This document shows, one piece after another, positions 41,501-55,010 of a DNA stretch of 64,000 bases. Source of the stretch: Clusia tigrina (lineage: Eukaryota; Arthropoda; Insecta; Diptera; Clusiidae). The stretch is taken from the NCBI GenBank assembly GCA_920105625.2, contig CAKKTE020000328.1, positions 2,170,001 through 2,234,000 of the forward strand, given 5' to 3'. Position numbers and translations under genes: made by a program. The number at the start of each line of letters is the position of its first letter. Positions within the stretch are counted from its first letter, which is position 1. Below the pieces are notes generated by a model, which worked only from the letters and a program-made list of their open reading frames with translations, searched no databases and was not told where the DNA came from.

Positions 41501-44500
41501 TAGCTTAAATTGACAAGAGGCTCGAGTACTTTATTGTTACAAAATTTCAAGGTTTTATGACGCTCCAGTAAAAAGTTACAAGCATTTGTATGTTGCAAAC
41601 TTTGATAGGTGTAGGACGTACCGTATAGAAGTTAGGGCCATTTGAAGTTTTATCAGTGTTTGATTTGGGACTCAAGGGTAGCATAGCTTTGAGCGATAGC
41701 TTAAATTGACAAGAGGCTCGAGTACTTTATTGTTACAAAATTTCAAGGTTTTATGACGCTCAAGTAAAAAGTTACAATCATTTGTATGTTGCAAACTTTG
41801 ATAGGTGTAGGACGTACCGTATAGAAGTTAGGGCCATTTGTAGTTTTATCAGTGTTTGATTTGGGACTCAAGGGTAGCATAGCTTTGAGCGATGGCTTAA
41901 ATTGACAAGAGGCTCGAGTACTTTATTGTTACAAAATTTGAAGGTTTTATGACGCTCCAGTAAAAAGCTACAAGCAGTTGTATGTTGCAAACTTTGATAG
42001 GTGTAGGACGTACCGTATAGAAGTTACGGCCATTTGAAGTTTCATCAGTGTTTGATTTGGGACTCAAGGGTAGCATACCTTTGTGCGATAACTTAAATTG
42101 ACAAGAGGTTCGAGTACTTTATTGTTAAAAAATTTCAAGGTTTTATGACGCTCCAGTCAAAAGTTACAAGCATTTGTATGTTGCAAACTTTGATAGGTGT
42201 AGGACGGACCGTATAGAAGTAAGGGCCATTTGAAGTTTTGTCAGTGTTTGATTTGGGACTCAAGGGTAGCATTGCTTTGAGCGATAACTTAAATTGACAA
42301 GTGACTCGAGTACTTTAATGTTACACAATTTTAAGGTTTTATGACGCTCCAGTAAAAAGTTACAAGCATTTGTATGTTGCAAACTGTGATAGGTGTAGGA
42401 CGTACCGTATAGATGTTAGGGCCATTTGAAGTTCTATCAGTGTTTGATTTGGGACTCAAGGGTAGCATAGCTTTGAGCGATGGCTTAAATTGACAAGAGG
42501 CTCGAGTACTTTATTGTTACAAAATTTCAAGGTTTTATGACGCTCCAGTAAAAAGTTACAAGCATTTGTATGTTGCAAACTTTGATAGGTGTAGGACGTA
42601 CCGTATAGAAGTTAGGGCCATTTGAAGTTTTATCAATGTTTGATTTGGGACTCAAGGGTAGCATTGCTTTGAGCGATTACTTAAATTGACACGAGACTCG
42701 AGTACTTTATTGTTACAAAATTTAAGGTTTTATGACGCTCCAGTAAAAAGTTACAAGCATTTGTATGTTGCAAACTTTGATAGGTGTAGGACGTACAGTA
42801 TAAAAGTTAGGGCGCTTTGAAGTTTTATCAGTGTTTGATTTGGGACTCAAGGGTAGCACAGATTTGAGCGATAACTTAAATTGACAAGATGCTCGAGTAC
42901 TTTATTTTTAAACAATTTCAAGGTTTTATGACGCTCCAGTCAAAAGTTACAAGCATTTGTATGTTGCAAACTTTGATAGGTGTAGGACGTACCGTATAGA
43001 TGTTAGGGCCATTTGAAGTTCTATCAGTGTTTGATTTGGGCCTCAAGGGTAGCATAGCTTTAAGCGATGGCTTAAATTGACAAGAGGCTCGAGTACTTTA
43101 TTGTTACAAAATTTCAAGGTTTTATGACGGTCCAGTAAAAAGTTACAAGCATTTGTATGTTGCAAACTTTGATAGGTGTAGGACGTACCGCATAGAAGTA
43201 AGGGCCATTTGAAGTTTTATCAGTGTTTGATTTGGGACTCAAGGGTAGCATTGCTTTGAGCGATAACTTAAATTGACAAGAGACTCGAGTACTTTATTGT
43301 TACAAAATTTGAAGGTTTTATGACGATCCAGTAAAAAGTTACAAGCATTTGTATGTTGCAAACTTTGATAGGTGTAGGACGTACTGTATAGAAGTAAGTG
43401 CCATTTGAAGTTTTATCAGTGTTTGAGTTGGGACTCAAGGGTGGCATAGCTTTGAGCGATAACTTAAATTGACAAGAGGCTTGAGTACTTTATTGTTACA
43501 AAATTTGAAGGTTTTATGACGCTCCAGTATAAAGTTGCAAGCATTTGTATGAGGCAAACTTTGATAGGTGTAGGACGTACCGTATAGAAGTTAGGGCCAT
43601 TTGAAGTTTTATCAGTGTTTGATTTGGGACTCAAGGGTAGCATAGCTTTGAGCGATAGCTTAAATTGACAAGAGGCTCGAGTAATTTATTGTTACAAAAT
43701 TTCAAGGTTTTATGACGCTCCAGTGAAAAGTTACAAGCATTTGTATATTGCAAACTTTGATAGGTGTAGGACGTACAGTATAGAATTTAGGGCCATTTGA
43801 AGTTTTATCAGTGTTTGATTTGGGACTCAAGGGTAGCATAGCTTTGAGCGATCATTTAAATTGACAAGATGCTCGAGTACTTTACTGTTAAAAAATTTCA
43901 AGCTTTTATGACGCTCCAGTAAAAAGTTACAAGCATTTGTATGTTGCAAGCTTTGATAGGTGTAGGACATACCGTATAGAAGTTAGGGCCATTTGAAGTT
44001 TTATCAGTGTTTGATTTGGGACTCAAGGTTGCCATAGCTTTGAGCGATAGCTTAAATTGACAAGAGGCTCGAGTACTTTATTGTTACAAAATTTCAAGGT
44101 TTTATGACGCTCCAGTAAAAAGTTACAAGCATTTGTATGTTGCAAACTTTGATAGGTGTAGGACATACCGTATAGAAATTAGGGCCATTTGAAGTTTTCT
44201 CAGTGTTTGATTTGGGATTCAAGGGTAGCATAGCTTTGAGCGATAGCTTAAATTGACAAGAGGCTCGAGTACTTTATTGTTACAAAATTTCAAGGTTTTA
44301 TGACGCTCCAGTAAAAAGTTACAAGCATTTGTATGTTGCAAACTTTGATAGGTGTAGGACGTACTGTATAGATGTTAGGGCCATTTGAAGTTTTATCAGT
44401 GTTTGATTTGGGACTCAAGGTTGCCATAGCTTTGAGCGATAGCTTAAATTGACAAGAGGCTCGAGTACTTTATTGTTACAAAATTTCAAGATTTTATGAC

Positions 44501-47500
44501 GCTCCAGTAAAAAGTTACAAGCATTTGTATGTTGCAAACTTTGATAGGTGTACGACGTACCGTATAGAAGTAAGGGCCATTTGAAGTTTTATCAGTATTT
44601 GATTTGGGACTCAAGGGTAGCATAGCTTTGAGCGATAACTTAAATTGACAAGATGCTCGAGTACTTTACTGTTAAAAAATTTCAACGTTTTATGACGCTC
44701 CAGTAAAAAGTTACAAGCATTTGTATGTTGCAAACTTTGATAGGTGTAGGACGTACCATATAGAAGTAAGGGCCATTTGAAGTTTTATCAGTGTTTGATT
44801 TGGGACTCAAGGGTAGCATTGCTTTGAGCGATAACTTAAATTGACAAGAGACTCGAGTACTTTATTGTTACAAAATTTGAAGGTTTTATGACGCTCCAGT
44901 AAAAAGTTACAAGCATTTGTATGTTGCAAACTTTGATAGGTGTAGGACGTACCGTATAAAAGTTAGGGCCCTTTGAAGTTTTATCAGTGTTTGATTTGGG
45001 ACTCAAGGGTAGCACAGATTTGAGCGATAACTTAAATTGACAAGATGCTCGAGTACTTTACTGTTAAAAAATTTCAAGGTTTTATGACGCTCCAGTAAAA
45101 AGTTACAAGCATTTGTAGGTTGCAAATTTGATAGGTGTAGGACGTACTGTATAGATGTTAGGGCCATTTGAAGTTTTATCAGTGTTTGAGTTGGGACTCA
45201 AATGTATTATAGCTTTGAGCGATAGCTTAAATTGACAAGAGGCTCAAGTACTTTATTGTTACAAAATTTCAAGGTTTTATGACGCTCCAGTAAAAAGTTA
45301 CAAGCATTTGTATGTTGCAAAATTTGATAGGTGTAGGACGTACCGTATAGAAGTTAGGGCCATTTGAAGTTTTATCAGTGTGTGATTTGGGACTCAAGGG
45401 TACCATAGCCTTGAGCGATAGCTTAAATTGACAAGAGGCTCGAGTACTTTATTGTTACAAAATTTCAAGGTTTTATGACGCTCCAGTAAAAAGTTACAAG
45501 CATTTGTATGTTGCAAACTTTGATAGGTGTAGGACGTACCGTATAGAAGTAAGGGCCATTTGAAGTTTAATCAGTGTTTGATTTGGGACTCAAGGGTAGC
45601 ATTGCTTTGAGCGATAACTTAAATTGATAAGTGACTCGAGTACTTTATTTTTACAAAATTTGAAGGTTATATGACGCTCCAGTAAAAAGTTACAAGCATT
45701 TGTATGTTGCAAACTTTGATAGGTGTAGGACATACCGTATAGAAGCTAGGGAAATTTGAAGTTTTATCAGTGTTTGATTTGGGACTCAAGGGTAGCATAG
45801 CTTTGAGCGATGGCTTAAATTGACAAGAGGCTCGAGTACTTTATTGTTACAAAATTTCAAGGTTTTATGACGCTCCAGTAAAAAGTTACAAGCATTTGTA
45901 TGTTGCAAACTTTGATAGGTGTAGGACGTACCATATAGAAGTAAGGGCCATTTGAAGTTTTATCAGTGTTTGATTTGGGACTCAAGGGTAGCATTGCTTT
46001 GAGCGATAACTTAAATTGACAAGAGACTCGAGTACTTTATTGTTACAAAATTTGAAGGTTTTATGACGCTCCAGTAAAAAGTTACAAGCATTTGTATGTT
46101 GCAAACTTTGATAGGTGTAGGACGTACCGTATAAAAGTTAGGGCCCTTTGAAGTTTTATCAGTGTTTGACTTGGGACTCAAGGGTAGCATAGCTTTGAGC
46201 GATAACTTAAATTGACAAGATGCTCGAGTACTTTACTGTTAAAAAATTTCAAGGTTTTATGACGCTCCAGTAAAAAGTTACAAGCATTTGTAGGTTGCAA
46301 AATTTGATAGGTGTAGGACGTACCGTATAGATGTTAGGGCCATTTGAAGTTTTATCAGTGTTTGATTTGGGACTCAAAGGTACCACAGCTTTGAGCGATA
46401 GCTGAAATTGACAAGAGGCTCGAGTACTTTATTGTTACAAAATTTCAAGGTTTTATGACGCTCCAGTAAAAAGATACAAGCATTTGTATGTTGCAAACTT
46501 TGATAGGTGTAGGACGTACCGTATAGAAGTTACGGCCATTTGAAGTTTTATCAGTGTTTGATTTGGGACTCAAGGGTAGCATAGCTTTGAGCGATAACTT
46601 AAATTGACAAGAGGTTCGAGTACTTTATTGTTAAAAAATTTCAAGGTTGTATGACGCTCCAGTCAAAAGTTACAAGCATTTGTATGTTGCAAACTTTGAT
46701 AGGTGTAGGACGGACCGTATAGAAGTAAGGGCCATTTGAAGTTTTATCAGTGTTTGATTTGGGACTCAAGGGTAGCATTGCTTTGAGCGATAACTTAAAT
46801 TGACAAGTGACTCGAGTACTTTAATGTTACACAATTTTAAGGTTTTATGACGCTCCAGTAAAAAGTTACAAGCATTTGTATGTTGCAAACTTTGATAGGT
46901 GTAGGACGTACCGCATAGAAGTAAGGGCCATTTGAAGTTTTATCAGTGTTTGATTTGGGACTCAAGGGTAGCATTGCTTTGAGCGATAACTTAAATTGAC
47001 AAGAGGCTCGAGTAATTTATTGTTACAAAATTTCAAGGTTTTAGGACGCTCCAGTGAAAAGTTACAAGCATTTGTATATTGCAAACTTTGATAGGTGTAG
47101 GACGTACCGTATAGAAGTTAGGGCCATTTGAAGTTTTATCAGTGTTTGATTTGGGACTCAAGGGTAGCATAGCTTTGAGCGATCATTTAAATTGACAAGA
47201 TGCTCGAGTACTTTACTGTTAAAAAATTTCAAGGTTTTATGACGCTCCAGTAAAAAGTTACAAGCATTTGTATGTTGCAAACTGTGATAGGTGTAGGACG
47301 TACCGTATAGATGTTAGGGCCATTTGAAGTTCTATCAGTGTTTGATTTGGGACTCAAGGGTAGCATAGCTTTGAGCGATGGCTTAAATTGACAAGAGGCT
47401 CGAGTACTTTATTGTTACAAAATTTCAAGGTTTTATGACGCTCCAGCAAAAAGTTACAAGCATTTGTATGTTGCAAACTTTGATAGGTGTAGGACCTACC

Positions 47501-47986
47501 GCATAGAATTTAGGGCCATTTGAAGTTTTATCAATGTTTGATTTGGGACTCAAGGGTAACATTGCTTTGAGCGATTACTTAAATAGACACGAGTACTTTA
47601 TTGTTACAAAATTTAAGGTTTTATGACGCTCCAGTAAAAAGTTACAAGCATTTGTATGTTGCAAACTTTGATAGGTGTAGGACGTACAGTATAAAAGTTA
47701 GGGCGCTTTGAAGTTTTATCAGTGTTTGATTTGGGACTCAAGGGTAGCACAGATTTGAGCGATAACTTAAATTGACAAGATGCTCGAGTACTTTACTGTT
47801 AAAAAATTTCAAGGTTTTATGACGCTCCAGTAAAAAGTTACAAGCATTTGTAGGTTGCAAATTTGATAGGTGGAGGACGTACCGTATAGAAATTAGGGCC
47901 ATTTGAAGTTTTATCAGTGTTTGATTTGGGACTCAAAGGTATCACAGCTTTGAGCGATAGCTTAAATTGACAAGTGACTCGAGTAC
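35501..47986 (+). repeat. divergent satellite zone with duplicated 8-monomer blocks
   Basis: Monomers here carry many variants absent from the left part: TACTGTATAGATG, CTCAAATGTATTATAGC, GGACGGACCG, GTGACTCGAG, TTAATGTTACAC and TTGTAGGTTGC. The block 37280-38820 recurs at 40218-41758 (offset 2938 bp), and 38825-39770 recurs at 41959-42904 (offset 3134 bp). The second copy has therefore gained one monomer between the two parts. A further partial copy lies near 45.1-46.9 kb. Short deletions occur, for example one base in AAATTTAAGG (39588, 42721, 47610) and 7 bp at about 47586. No gene is present. Confidence 0.8.
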
Positions 47987-50336
47987 TTTAATGTTACACA
48001 ATTTTAAGGTTTTATGACGCTCCAGTAAAAAGTTACAAGCATTTGTATGTTGCAAACTGTGATAGGTGTAGGACGTACCGTATAGATGTTAGGGCCATTT
48101 GAAGTTCTATCAGTGTTTGATTTGGGACTCAACGGTAGCATTGCTTTGAGCGATAACTTAAATTGACAAGAGACTCAAGTACTTTATTGTTACAAAATTT
48201 GAAGGTTTTATGACGCTCCAGTAAAAAGCTACAAGCATTAGTATGTTGCAAACTTTGATAGGTGTAGGAAGTACCGTATAGAAGTTAGGGCCATTTGAAG
48301 TTTCATCAGTGTTTGATTTGGGACTCAAGGGTAGCATAGCTTTGAGCGATAACTTAAATTGACAAGAGGCGCGAGTACTTTATTTTTAAACAATTTCAAG
48401 GTTTTATGACGCTCCAGTCAAAAGTTACAAGCATTTGTATGTTGCAAACTTTGATAGGTGTAGGATGTACCGTATACAAGTAAGGGCCATTTGAAGTTTT
48501 ATCAGTGTTTGATTTGGGACTCAAGGGTAGCATTTCTTGAGCGATAACTTAAATTGACAAGTGACTCGAGTACTTTATTGTTACAAAATTTTAAGGTTTT
48601 ATGACGCTCCAGTAAAAAGTTACAAGCATTTGTATGTTGCAAACTTTGATAGGTGTAGGACGTACCGTATAGATGTTAGGGCCATGTGAAGTTCTATCAG
48701 TGTTTGATTTGGGAATCAAGGGTAGCATAGCTTTAAGCGATGGCTTAAATTGACAAGAGGCTCGAGTACTTTATTGTTACAAAATTTCAAGGTTTTATGA
48801 CGCTCCAGTAAAAAATTACAAGCATTTGTATGTTGCAAACTTTGATAGGTGTAGGACGTACCGCATAGAAGTAAGGACCATTTGAAGTTTTATCAGTGTT
48901 TGATTTGGGACTCAAGGGTAGCATTGCTTTGAGCGATAACTTAAATTGACAAGAGACTCGAGTACTTTATTGTTACAAAATTTGAAGGTTTTATGACGAT
49001 CCAGTAAAAAGATACAAGCATTTGTATGTTGCAAACTTTGATAGGTGTAGGACGTACTGTATAGAAGTAAGTGCCATTTGAAGTTTTATCAGTGTTTGAG
49101 TTGGGACTCAAGGGTGGCATAGCTTTGAGCGATAACTTAAATTGACAAGAGGCTTGAGTACTTTAATGTTACACAATTTTAAGGTTTTATGACGCTCCAG
49201 TAAAAAGTTACAAGCATTTGTATGTTGCAAACTGTGATAGGTGTAGGACGTACCGTATAGATGTTAGGGCCATTTGAATTTCTATCAGTGTTTGATTTGG
49301 GACTCAACGGTAGCATTGCTTTGAGCGATAACTTAAATTGACAAGAGACTCAAGTACTTTATTGTTACAAAATTTGAAGGTTTTATGACGCTCCAGTAAA
49401 AAGCTACAAGCATTTGTATGTTGCAAACTTTGATAGGTGTAGGAAGTACCGTATAGAAGTTAGGGCCATTTGAAGTTTCATCAGTGTTTGATTTGGGACT
49501 CAAGGGTAGCATAGCTTTGAGCGATAACTTAAATTGACAAGAGGCGCGAGTACTTTATTTTTAAACAATTTCAAGGTTTTATGACGCTCCAGTCAAAAGT
49601 TACAAGCATTTGTATGTTGCAAACTTTGATAGGTGTAGGACGTACCGTATACAAGTAAGGGCCATTTGAAGTTTTATCAGTGTTTGATTTGGGACTCAAG
49701 GGTAGCATTTCTTGAGCGATAACTTAAATTGACAAGTGACTCGAGTACTTTATTGTTACAAAATTTTAAGGTTTTATGACGCTCCAGTAAAAAGTTACAA
49801 GTATTTGTATGTTGCAAACTTTGATAGGTGTAGGACGTACCGTATAGATGTTAGGGCCATGTGAAGTTCTATCAGTGTTTGATTTGGGAATCAAGGGTAG
49901 CATAGCTTTAAGCGATGGCTTAAATTGACAAGAGGCTCGAGTACTTTATTGTTACAAAATTTCAAGGTTTTATGACGCTCCAGTAAAAAATTACAAGCAT
50001 TTGTATGTTGCAAACTTTGATAGGTGTAGGACGTACCGCATAGAAGTAAGGACCATTTGAAGTTTTATCAGTGTTTGATTTGGGACTCAAGGGTAGCATT
50101 GCTTTGAGCGATAACTTAAATTGACAAGAGACTCGAGTACTTTATTGTTACAAAATTTGAAGGTTTTATGACGATCCAGTAAAAAGATACAAGCATTTGT
50201 ATGTTGCAAACTTTGATAGGTGTAGGACGTACTGTATAGAAGTAAGTGCCATTTGAAGTTTTATCAGTGTTTGAGTTGGGACTCAAGGGTGGCATAGCTT
50301 TGAGCGATAACTTAAATTGACAAGAGGCTTGAGTAC
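47987..50336 (+). repeat. 6-monomer HOR in tandem duplicate (1175-bp period)
   Basis: Two adjacent copies, 47987-49161 and 49162-50336. Markers recur at an offset of 1175 bp: AGCATTTCTTGAGC (48529 and 49704), CGATCCAGTAAAAAGATAC, GGGCCATGTGAAG and GGGTGGCATAGC. The monomer with AGCATTTCTTGAGC lacks one base relative to AGCATTGCTTTGAGC. Part of the same unit reappears at about 52.7-53.45 kb and around the retrotransposon. Confidence 0.8.
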
Positions 50337-52350
50337 TTTATTGTTACAAAATTTGAAGGTTTTATGACGCTCCAGTAAAAAGTTACAAGCATTTGTATGA
50401 GGCAAACTTTGATAGGTGTAGGACGTACCGTATAGAAGTTAGGGCCATTTGAAGTTTTATCAGTGTTTGATTTGGGCCTCAAAGGTACCACAGCTTTCAG
50501 CGATAGCTTAAATTGACAAGAGGCTCGAGTACTTTATTGTTACAAAATTTCAAGGTTTTATGACGCTCCAGTGAAAAGTTACAAGCATTTGTATATTGCA
50601 AACATTGATAGGTGTAGGACGTACCGTATAGAAGTTAGGGCCATTTGAAGTTTTATCAGTGTTTTATTTGGGACTCAAGGGTAGCATAGCTTTGAGCGAT
50701 CATTTAAATTGACAAGATGCTCGAGTACTTTACTGTTAAAAAATTTCAAGGTTTTATGACGCTCCAGTAAAAAGTTACAAGCATTTGTATGTTGCAAACT
50801 TTGATAGGTGTAGGACGTACCGTATAGAAGTTAGGGCCATTTGAAGTTTTATCAGTGTTTGATTTGGGACTCAAAGGTATCACAGCTTTGAGCGATAGCT
50901 TAAATTGACAAGTGACTCGAGTACTTTAATGTTACACAATTTTAAGGTTTTATGACGCTCCAGTAAAAAGTTACAAGCATTTGTATGTTGCAAACTGTGA
51001 TAGGTGTAGGACGTACCGTATAGATGTTAGGGCCATTTGAAGTTCTATCAGTGTTTGATTTGGGACTCAACGGTAGCATTGCTTTGAGCGATAACTTAAA
51101 TTGACAAGAGACTCAAGTACTTTATTGTTACAAAATTTGAAGGTTTTATGACGCTCCAGTAAAAAGCTACAAGCATTTGTATGTTGCAAACTTTGATAGG
51201 TGTAGGACGTACTGTATAGAAGTAAGTGCCATTTGAAGTTTTATCAGTGTTTGAGTTGGGACTCAAGGGTGGCATAGCTTTGAGCGATAACTTAAATTGA
51301 CAAGAGGCTTGAGTACTTTATTGTTACAAAATTTGAAGGTTTTATGACGCTCCAGTAAAAAGTTACAAGCATTTGTATGAGGCAAACTTTGATAGGTGTA
51401 GGACGTACCGTATAGAAGTTAGGGCCATTTGAAGTTTAATCAGTGTTTGATTTGGGACTCAAGGGTAGCATAGCTTTGAGCGATAGCTTAAATTGACAAG
51501 AGGCTCGAGTAATTTATTGTTACAAAATTTCAAGGTTTTATGACGCTCCAGTGAAAAGTTACAAGCATTTGTATATTGCAAACATTGATAGGTGTAGGAC
51601 GTACCGTATAGAAGTTAGGGCCATTTGAAGTTTTATCAGTGTTTTATTTGGGACTCAAGGGTAGCATAGCTTTGAGCGATCATTTAAATTGACAAGATGC
51701 TCGAGTACTTTACTGTTAAAAAATTTCAAGGTTTTATGACGCTCCAGTAAAAAGTTACAAGCATTTGTATGTTGCAAACTTTGATAGGTGTAGGACGTAC
51801 CGTATAGAAGTTAGGGCCATTTGAAGTTTTATCAGTGTTTGATTTGGGACTCAAAGGTATCACAGCTTTGAGCGATAGCTTAAATTGACAAGTGACTCGA
51901 GTACTTTAATGTTACACAATTTTAAGGTTTTATGACGCTCCAGTAAAAAGTTACAAGCATTTGTATGTTGCAAACTGTGATAGGTGTAGGACGTACCGTA
52001 TAGATGTTAGGGCCATTTGAAGTTCTATCAGTGTTTGATTTGGGACTCAACGGTAGCATTGCTTTGAGCGATAACTTAAATTGACAAGAGACTCAAGTAC
52101 TTTATTGTTACAAAATTTGAAGGTTTTATGACGCTCCAGTAAAAAGCTACAAGCATTTGTATGTTGCAAACTTTGATAGGTGTAGGACGTACTGTATAGA
52201 AGTAAGTGCCATTTGAAGTTTTATCAGTGTTTGAGTTGGGACTCAAGGGTGGCATAGCTTTGAGCGATAACTTAAATTGACAAGAGGCTTGAGTACTTTA
52301 TTGTTACAAAATTTGAAGGTTTTATGACGCTCCAGTAAAAAGTTACAAGC
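50205..52350 (+). repeat. 5-monomer HOR (980-bp period), about two copies
   Basis: Units of about 980 bp at 50205-51184 and 51185-52164, plus a partial third to about 52350. GTATGAGGCAAAC (50397 and 51377), GCAAACATTGATAGG, the GTGTTTTATTTGGG variant and the GTGACTCGAG monomers recur at this offset. One monomer differs between copies: 50473-50502 reads GGGCCTCAAAGGTACCACAG, where the other copy has the common GGGTAGCATAG form. That looks like a conversion patch. Confidence 0.75.
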
Positions 52351-53832
52351 ATTTGTATGTTGCAAACTTTGATAGGTGTAGGACGTACCGTATAGAAGTT
52401 AGGGCCATTTGAAGTTTTATCAGTGTTTGATTTGGGACTCAAGGGTGCCATAGCTTTGAGCGATGGCTTAAATTGACAAGAGGCTCGAGTATTTTATTGT
52501 TACAAAATTTCAAGGTTTTATGACGCTCCAGTAACAAGTTACAAGCATTTGTATGTTGCAAACTTTGATAGGTGTAGGACGTACCGTATAGAAGTTAGGG
52601 CCATTTGAAGTTTTATCAGTGTTTGATTTGGGACTCAAAGGTATCACAGCTTTGAGCGATAGCTTAAATTGACAAGTGACTCGAGTACTTTAATGTTACA
52701 CAAGTTTAAGGTTTTATGACGCTCCAGTAAAAAGTTACAAGCATTTGTATGTTGCAAACTGTGATAGGTGTAGGACGTACCGTATAGATGTTAGGGCCTT
52801 TTGAAGTTCTATCAGTGTTTGATTTGGGACTCAACGGTAGCATTGCTTTGAGCGATAACTTAAATTGACAAGAGACCCAAGTACTTTATTGTTACAAAAT
52901 TTGAAGGTTTTATGACGCTCCAGTAAAAAGCTACAAGCATTTGTATGTTGCAAACTTTGATAGGTGTAGGAAGTACCGTATAGAAGTTAGGGCCATTTGA
53001 AGTTTCATCAGTGTTTGATTTGGGACTCAAGGGTAGCATAGCTTTGAGCGATAACTTAAATTGACAAGAGGCGCGAGTACTTTATTTTTAAACAATTTCA
53101 AGGTTTTATGACGCTCCAGTCAAAAGTTACAAGCATTTGTATGTTGCAAACTTTGATAGGTGTAGGACGTACCGTATACAAGTAAGGGCCATTTGAAGTT
53201 TTATCAGTGTTTGATTTGGGACTCAAGGGTAGCATTTCTTGAGCGATAACTTAAATTGACAAGTGACTCGAGTACTTTATTGTTACAAAATTTTAAGGTT
53301 TTATGACGCTCCAGTAAAAAGTTACAAGCATTTGTATGTTGCAAACTTTGATAGGTGTAGGACGTACCGTATAGATGTTAGGGCCATTTGAAGTTCTATC
53401 AGTGTTTGATTTGGGACTCAAGGGTAGCATAGCTTTAAGCGATGGCTTAAATTGACAAGAGGCTCGAGTAATTTATTGTTACAAAATTTCAAGGTTTTAT
53501 GACGCTCCAGTGAAAAGTTACAAGCATTTGTATATTGCAAACATTGATAGGTGTAGGACGTACCGTATAGAAGTTAGGGCCATTTGAAGTTTTATCAGTG
53601 TTTGATTTGGGACTCAAGGGTAGCATAGCTTTGAGCGATCATTTAAATTGACAAGATGCTCGAGTACTTTACTGTTAAAACATTTCAAGGTTTTATGACG
53701 CTCCAGTAAAAAGTTACAAGCATTTGTATGTTGCAAACTTTGATAGGTGTAGGACGTACCGTATAGAAGTTAGGGCCATTTGAAGTTTTATCAGTGTTTG
53801 ATTTGGGACTCAAGGTTGCCATAGCTTTGAGC

Positions 53833-53850
53833 GATAGCTTTGAGCTCCAG
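53833..53850 (+). repeat. satellite deletion junction (net loss of about 52 bp)
   Basis: AGCTTTGAGC appears twice (GAT between the copies) and then joins TCCAG, skipping from the 3' part of one monomer to the middle of the next. Short shared GAGC/GC suggests slippage or microhomology-mediated joining. The only other large internal deletion nearby is the 26-bp one at 54210. Confidence 0.75.
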
Positions 53851-54204
53851 TAAAAAGTTACAAGCATTTGTATGTTGCAAACTTTGATAGGTGTAGGACG
53901 TACCGTATAGAAGTTAGGGCCATTTGAAGTTTTATCAGTGTTTGATTTGGGACTCAAGGGTAGCATAGCTTTGAGCGATAACTTAAATTGACAAGTTGCT
54001 CGAGTAGTTTACTGTTAAAAAATTTCAAGGTTTTATGACGCTCCAGTAAAAAGTTACAAGCATTGGTATGTTGCAAACTTTGATAGGTGTAGGACGTACC
54101 GTATAGAAGTTAGGACCATTTGAAGTTTTCTCAGTGTTTGATTTTGGGACTCAAGGGTAGCATAGCTTTGAGCGATAGCTTAAATTGACAAGAGGCTCAA
54201 GTAC

Positions 54205-54217
54205 TTTATTGCTCCAG
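54205..54217 (+). repeat. satellite deletion junction (loss of 26 bp)
   Basis: The monomer reads CTTTATTGCTCCAG where the usual form has 26 further bases (GTTACAAAATTTC and following) between TTTATT and GCTCCAG. A single shared G lies at the junction. The next 30 bp also lack one C (AGTTAAAGCATTTG). Confidence 0.75.
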
Positions 54218-55010
54218 TAACAAGTTAAAGCATTTGTATGTTGCAAACTTTGATAGGTGTAGGACGTACCGTATAGAAGTTAGGGCCATTTGAAGCTTTA
54301 TCAGTGTTTGATTTGGGACTCAAGGGTGCCATAGCTTTGAGCGATGGCTTAAATTGACAAGAGGCTCGAGTATTTTATTGTTACAAAATTTCAAGGTTTT
54401 ATGACGCTCCAGTAACAAGTTACAAGCATTTGTATGTTGCAAACTTTGATAGGTGTAGGACGTACCGTATAGAAGTTAGGGCCATTTGAAGTTTTATCAG
54501 TGTTTGATTTGGGACTCAAAGGTATCACAGCTTTGAGCGATAGCTTAAATTGACAAGTGACTCGAGTACTTTAATGTTACACAATTTTAAGGTTTTATGA
54601 CGCTCCAGTAAAAAGTTACAAGCATTTGTATGTTGCAAACTGTGATAGGTGTAGGACGTACCGTATAGATGTTAGGGCCATTTGAAGTTCTATCAGTGTT
54701 TGATTTGGGACTCAACGGTAGCATTGCTTTGAGCGATAACTTAAATTGACAAGAGACTAAAGTACTTTATTGTTACAAAATTTGAAGGTTTTATGACGCT
54801 CCAGTAAAAAGCTACAAGCATTTGTATGTTGCAAACTTTGATAGGTGTAGGAAGTACCGTATAGAAGTTAGGGCCATTTGAAGTTTCATCAGTGTTTGAT
54901 TTGGGACTCAAGGGTAGCATAGCTTTGAGCGATAACTTAAATTGACAAGAGGCGCGAGTACTTTATTTTTAAACAATTTCAAGGTTTTATGACGCTCCAG
55001 TCAAAAGTTA

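Noticed and set aside
53685..53966. 93-codon minus-strand open frame
   Set aside because: It exists because the 52-bp satellite deletion put two monomers in one frame, giving an internally repeated peptide. It is a by-product of the deletion.
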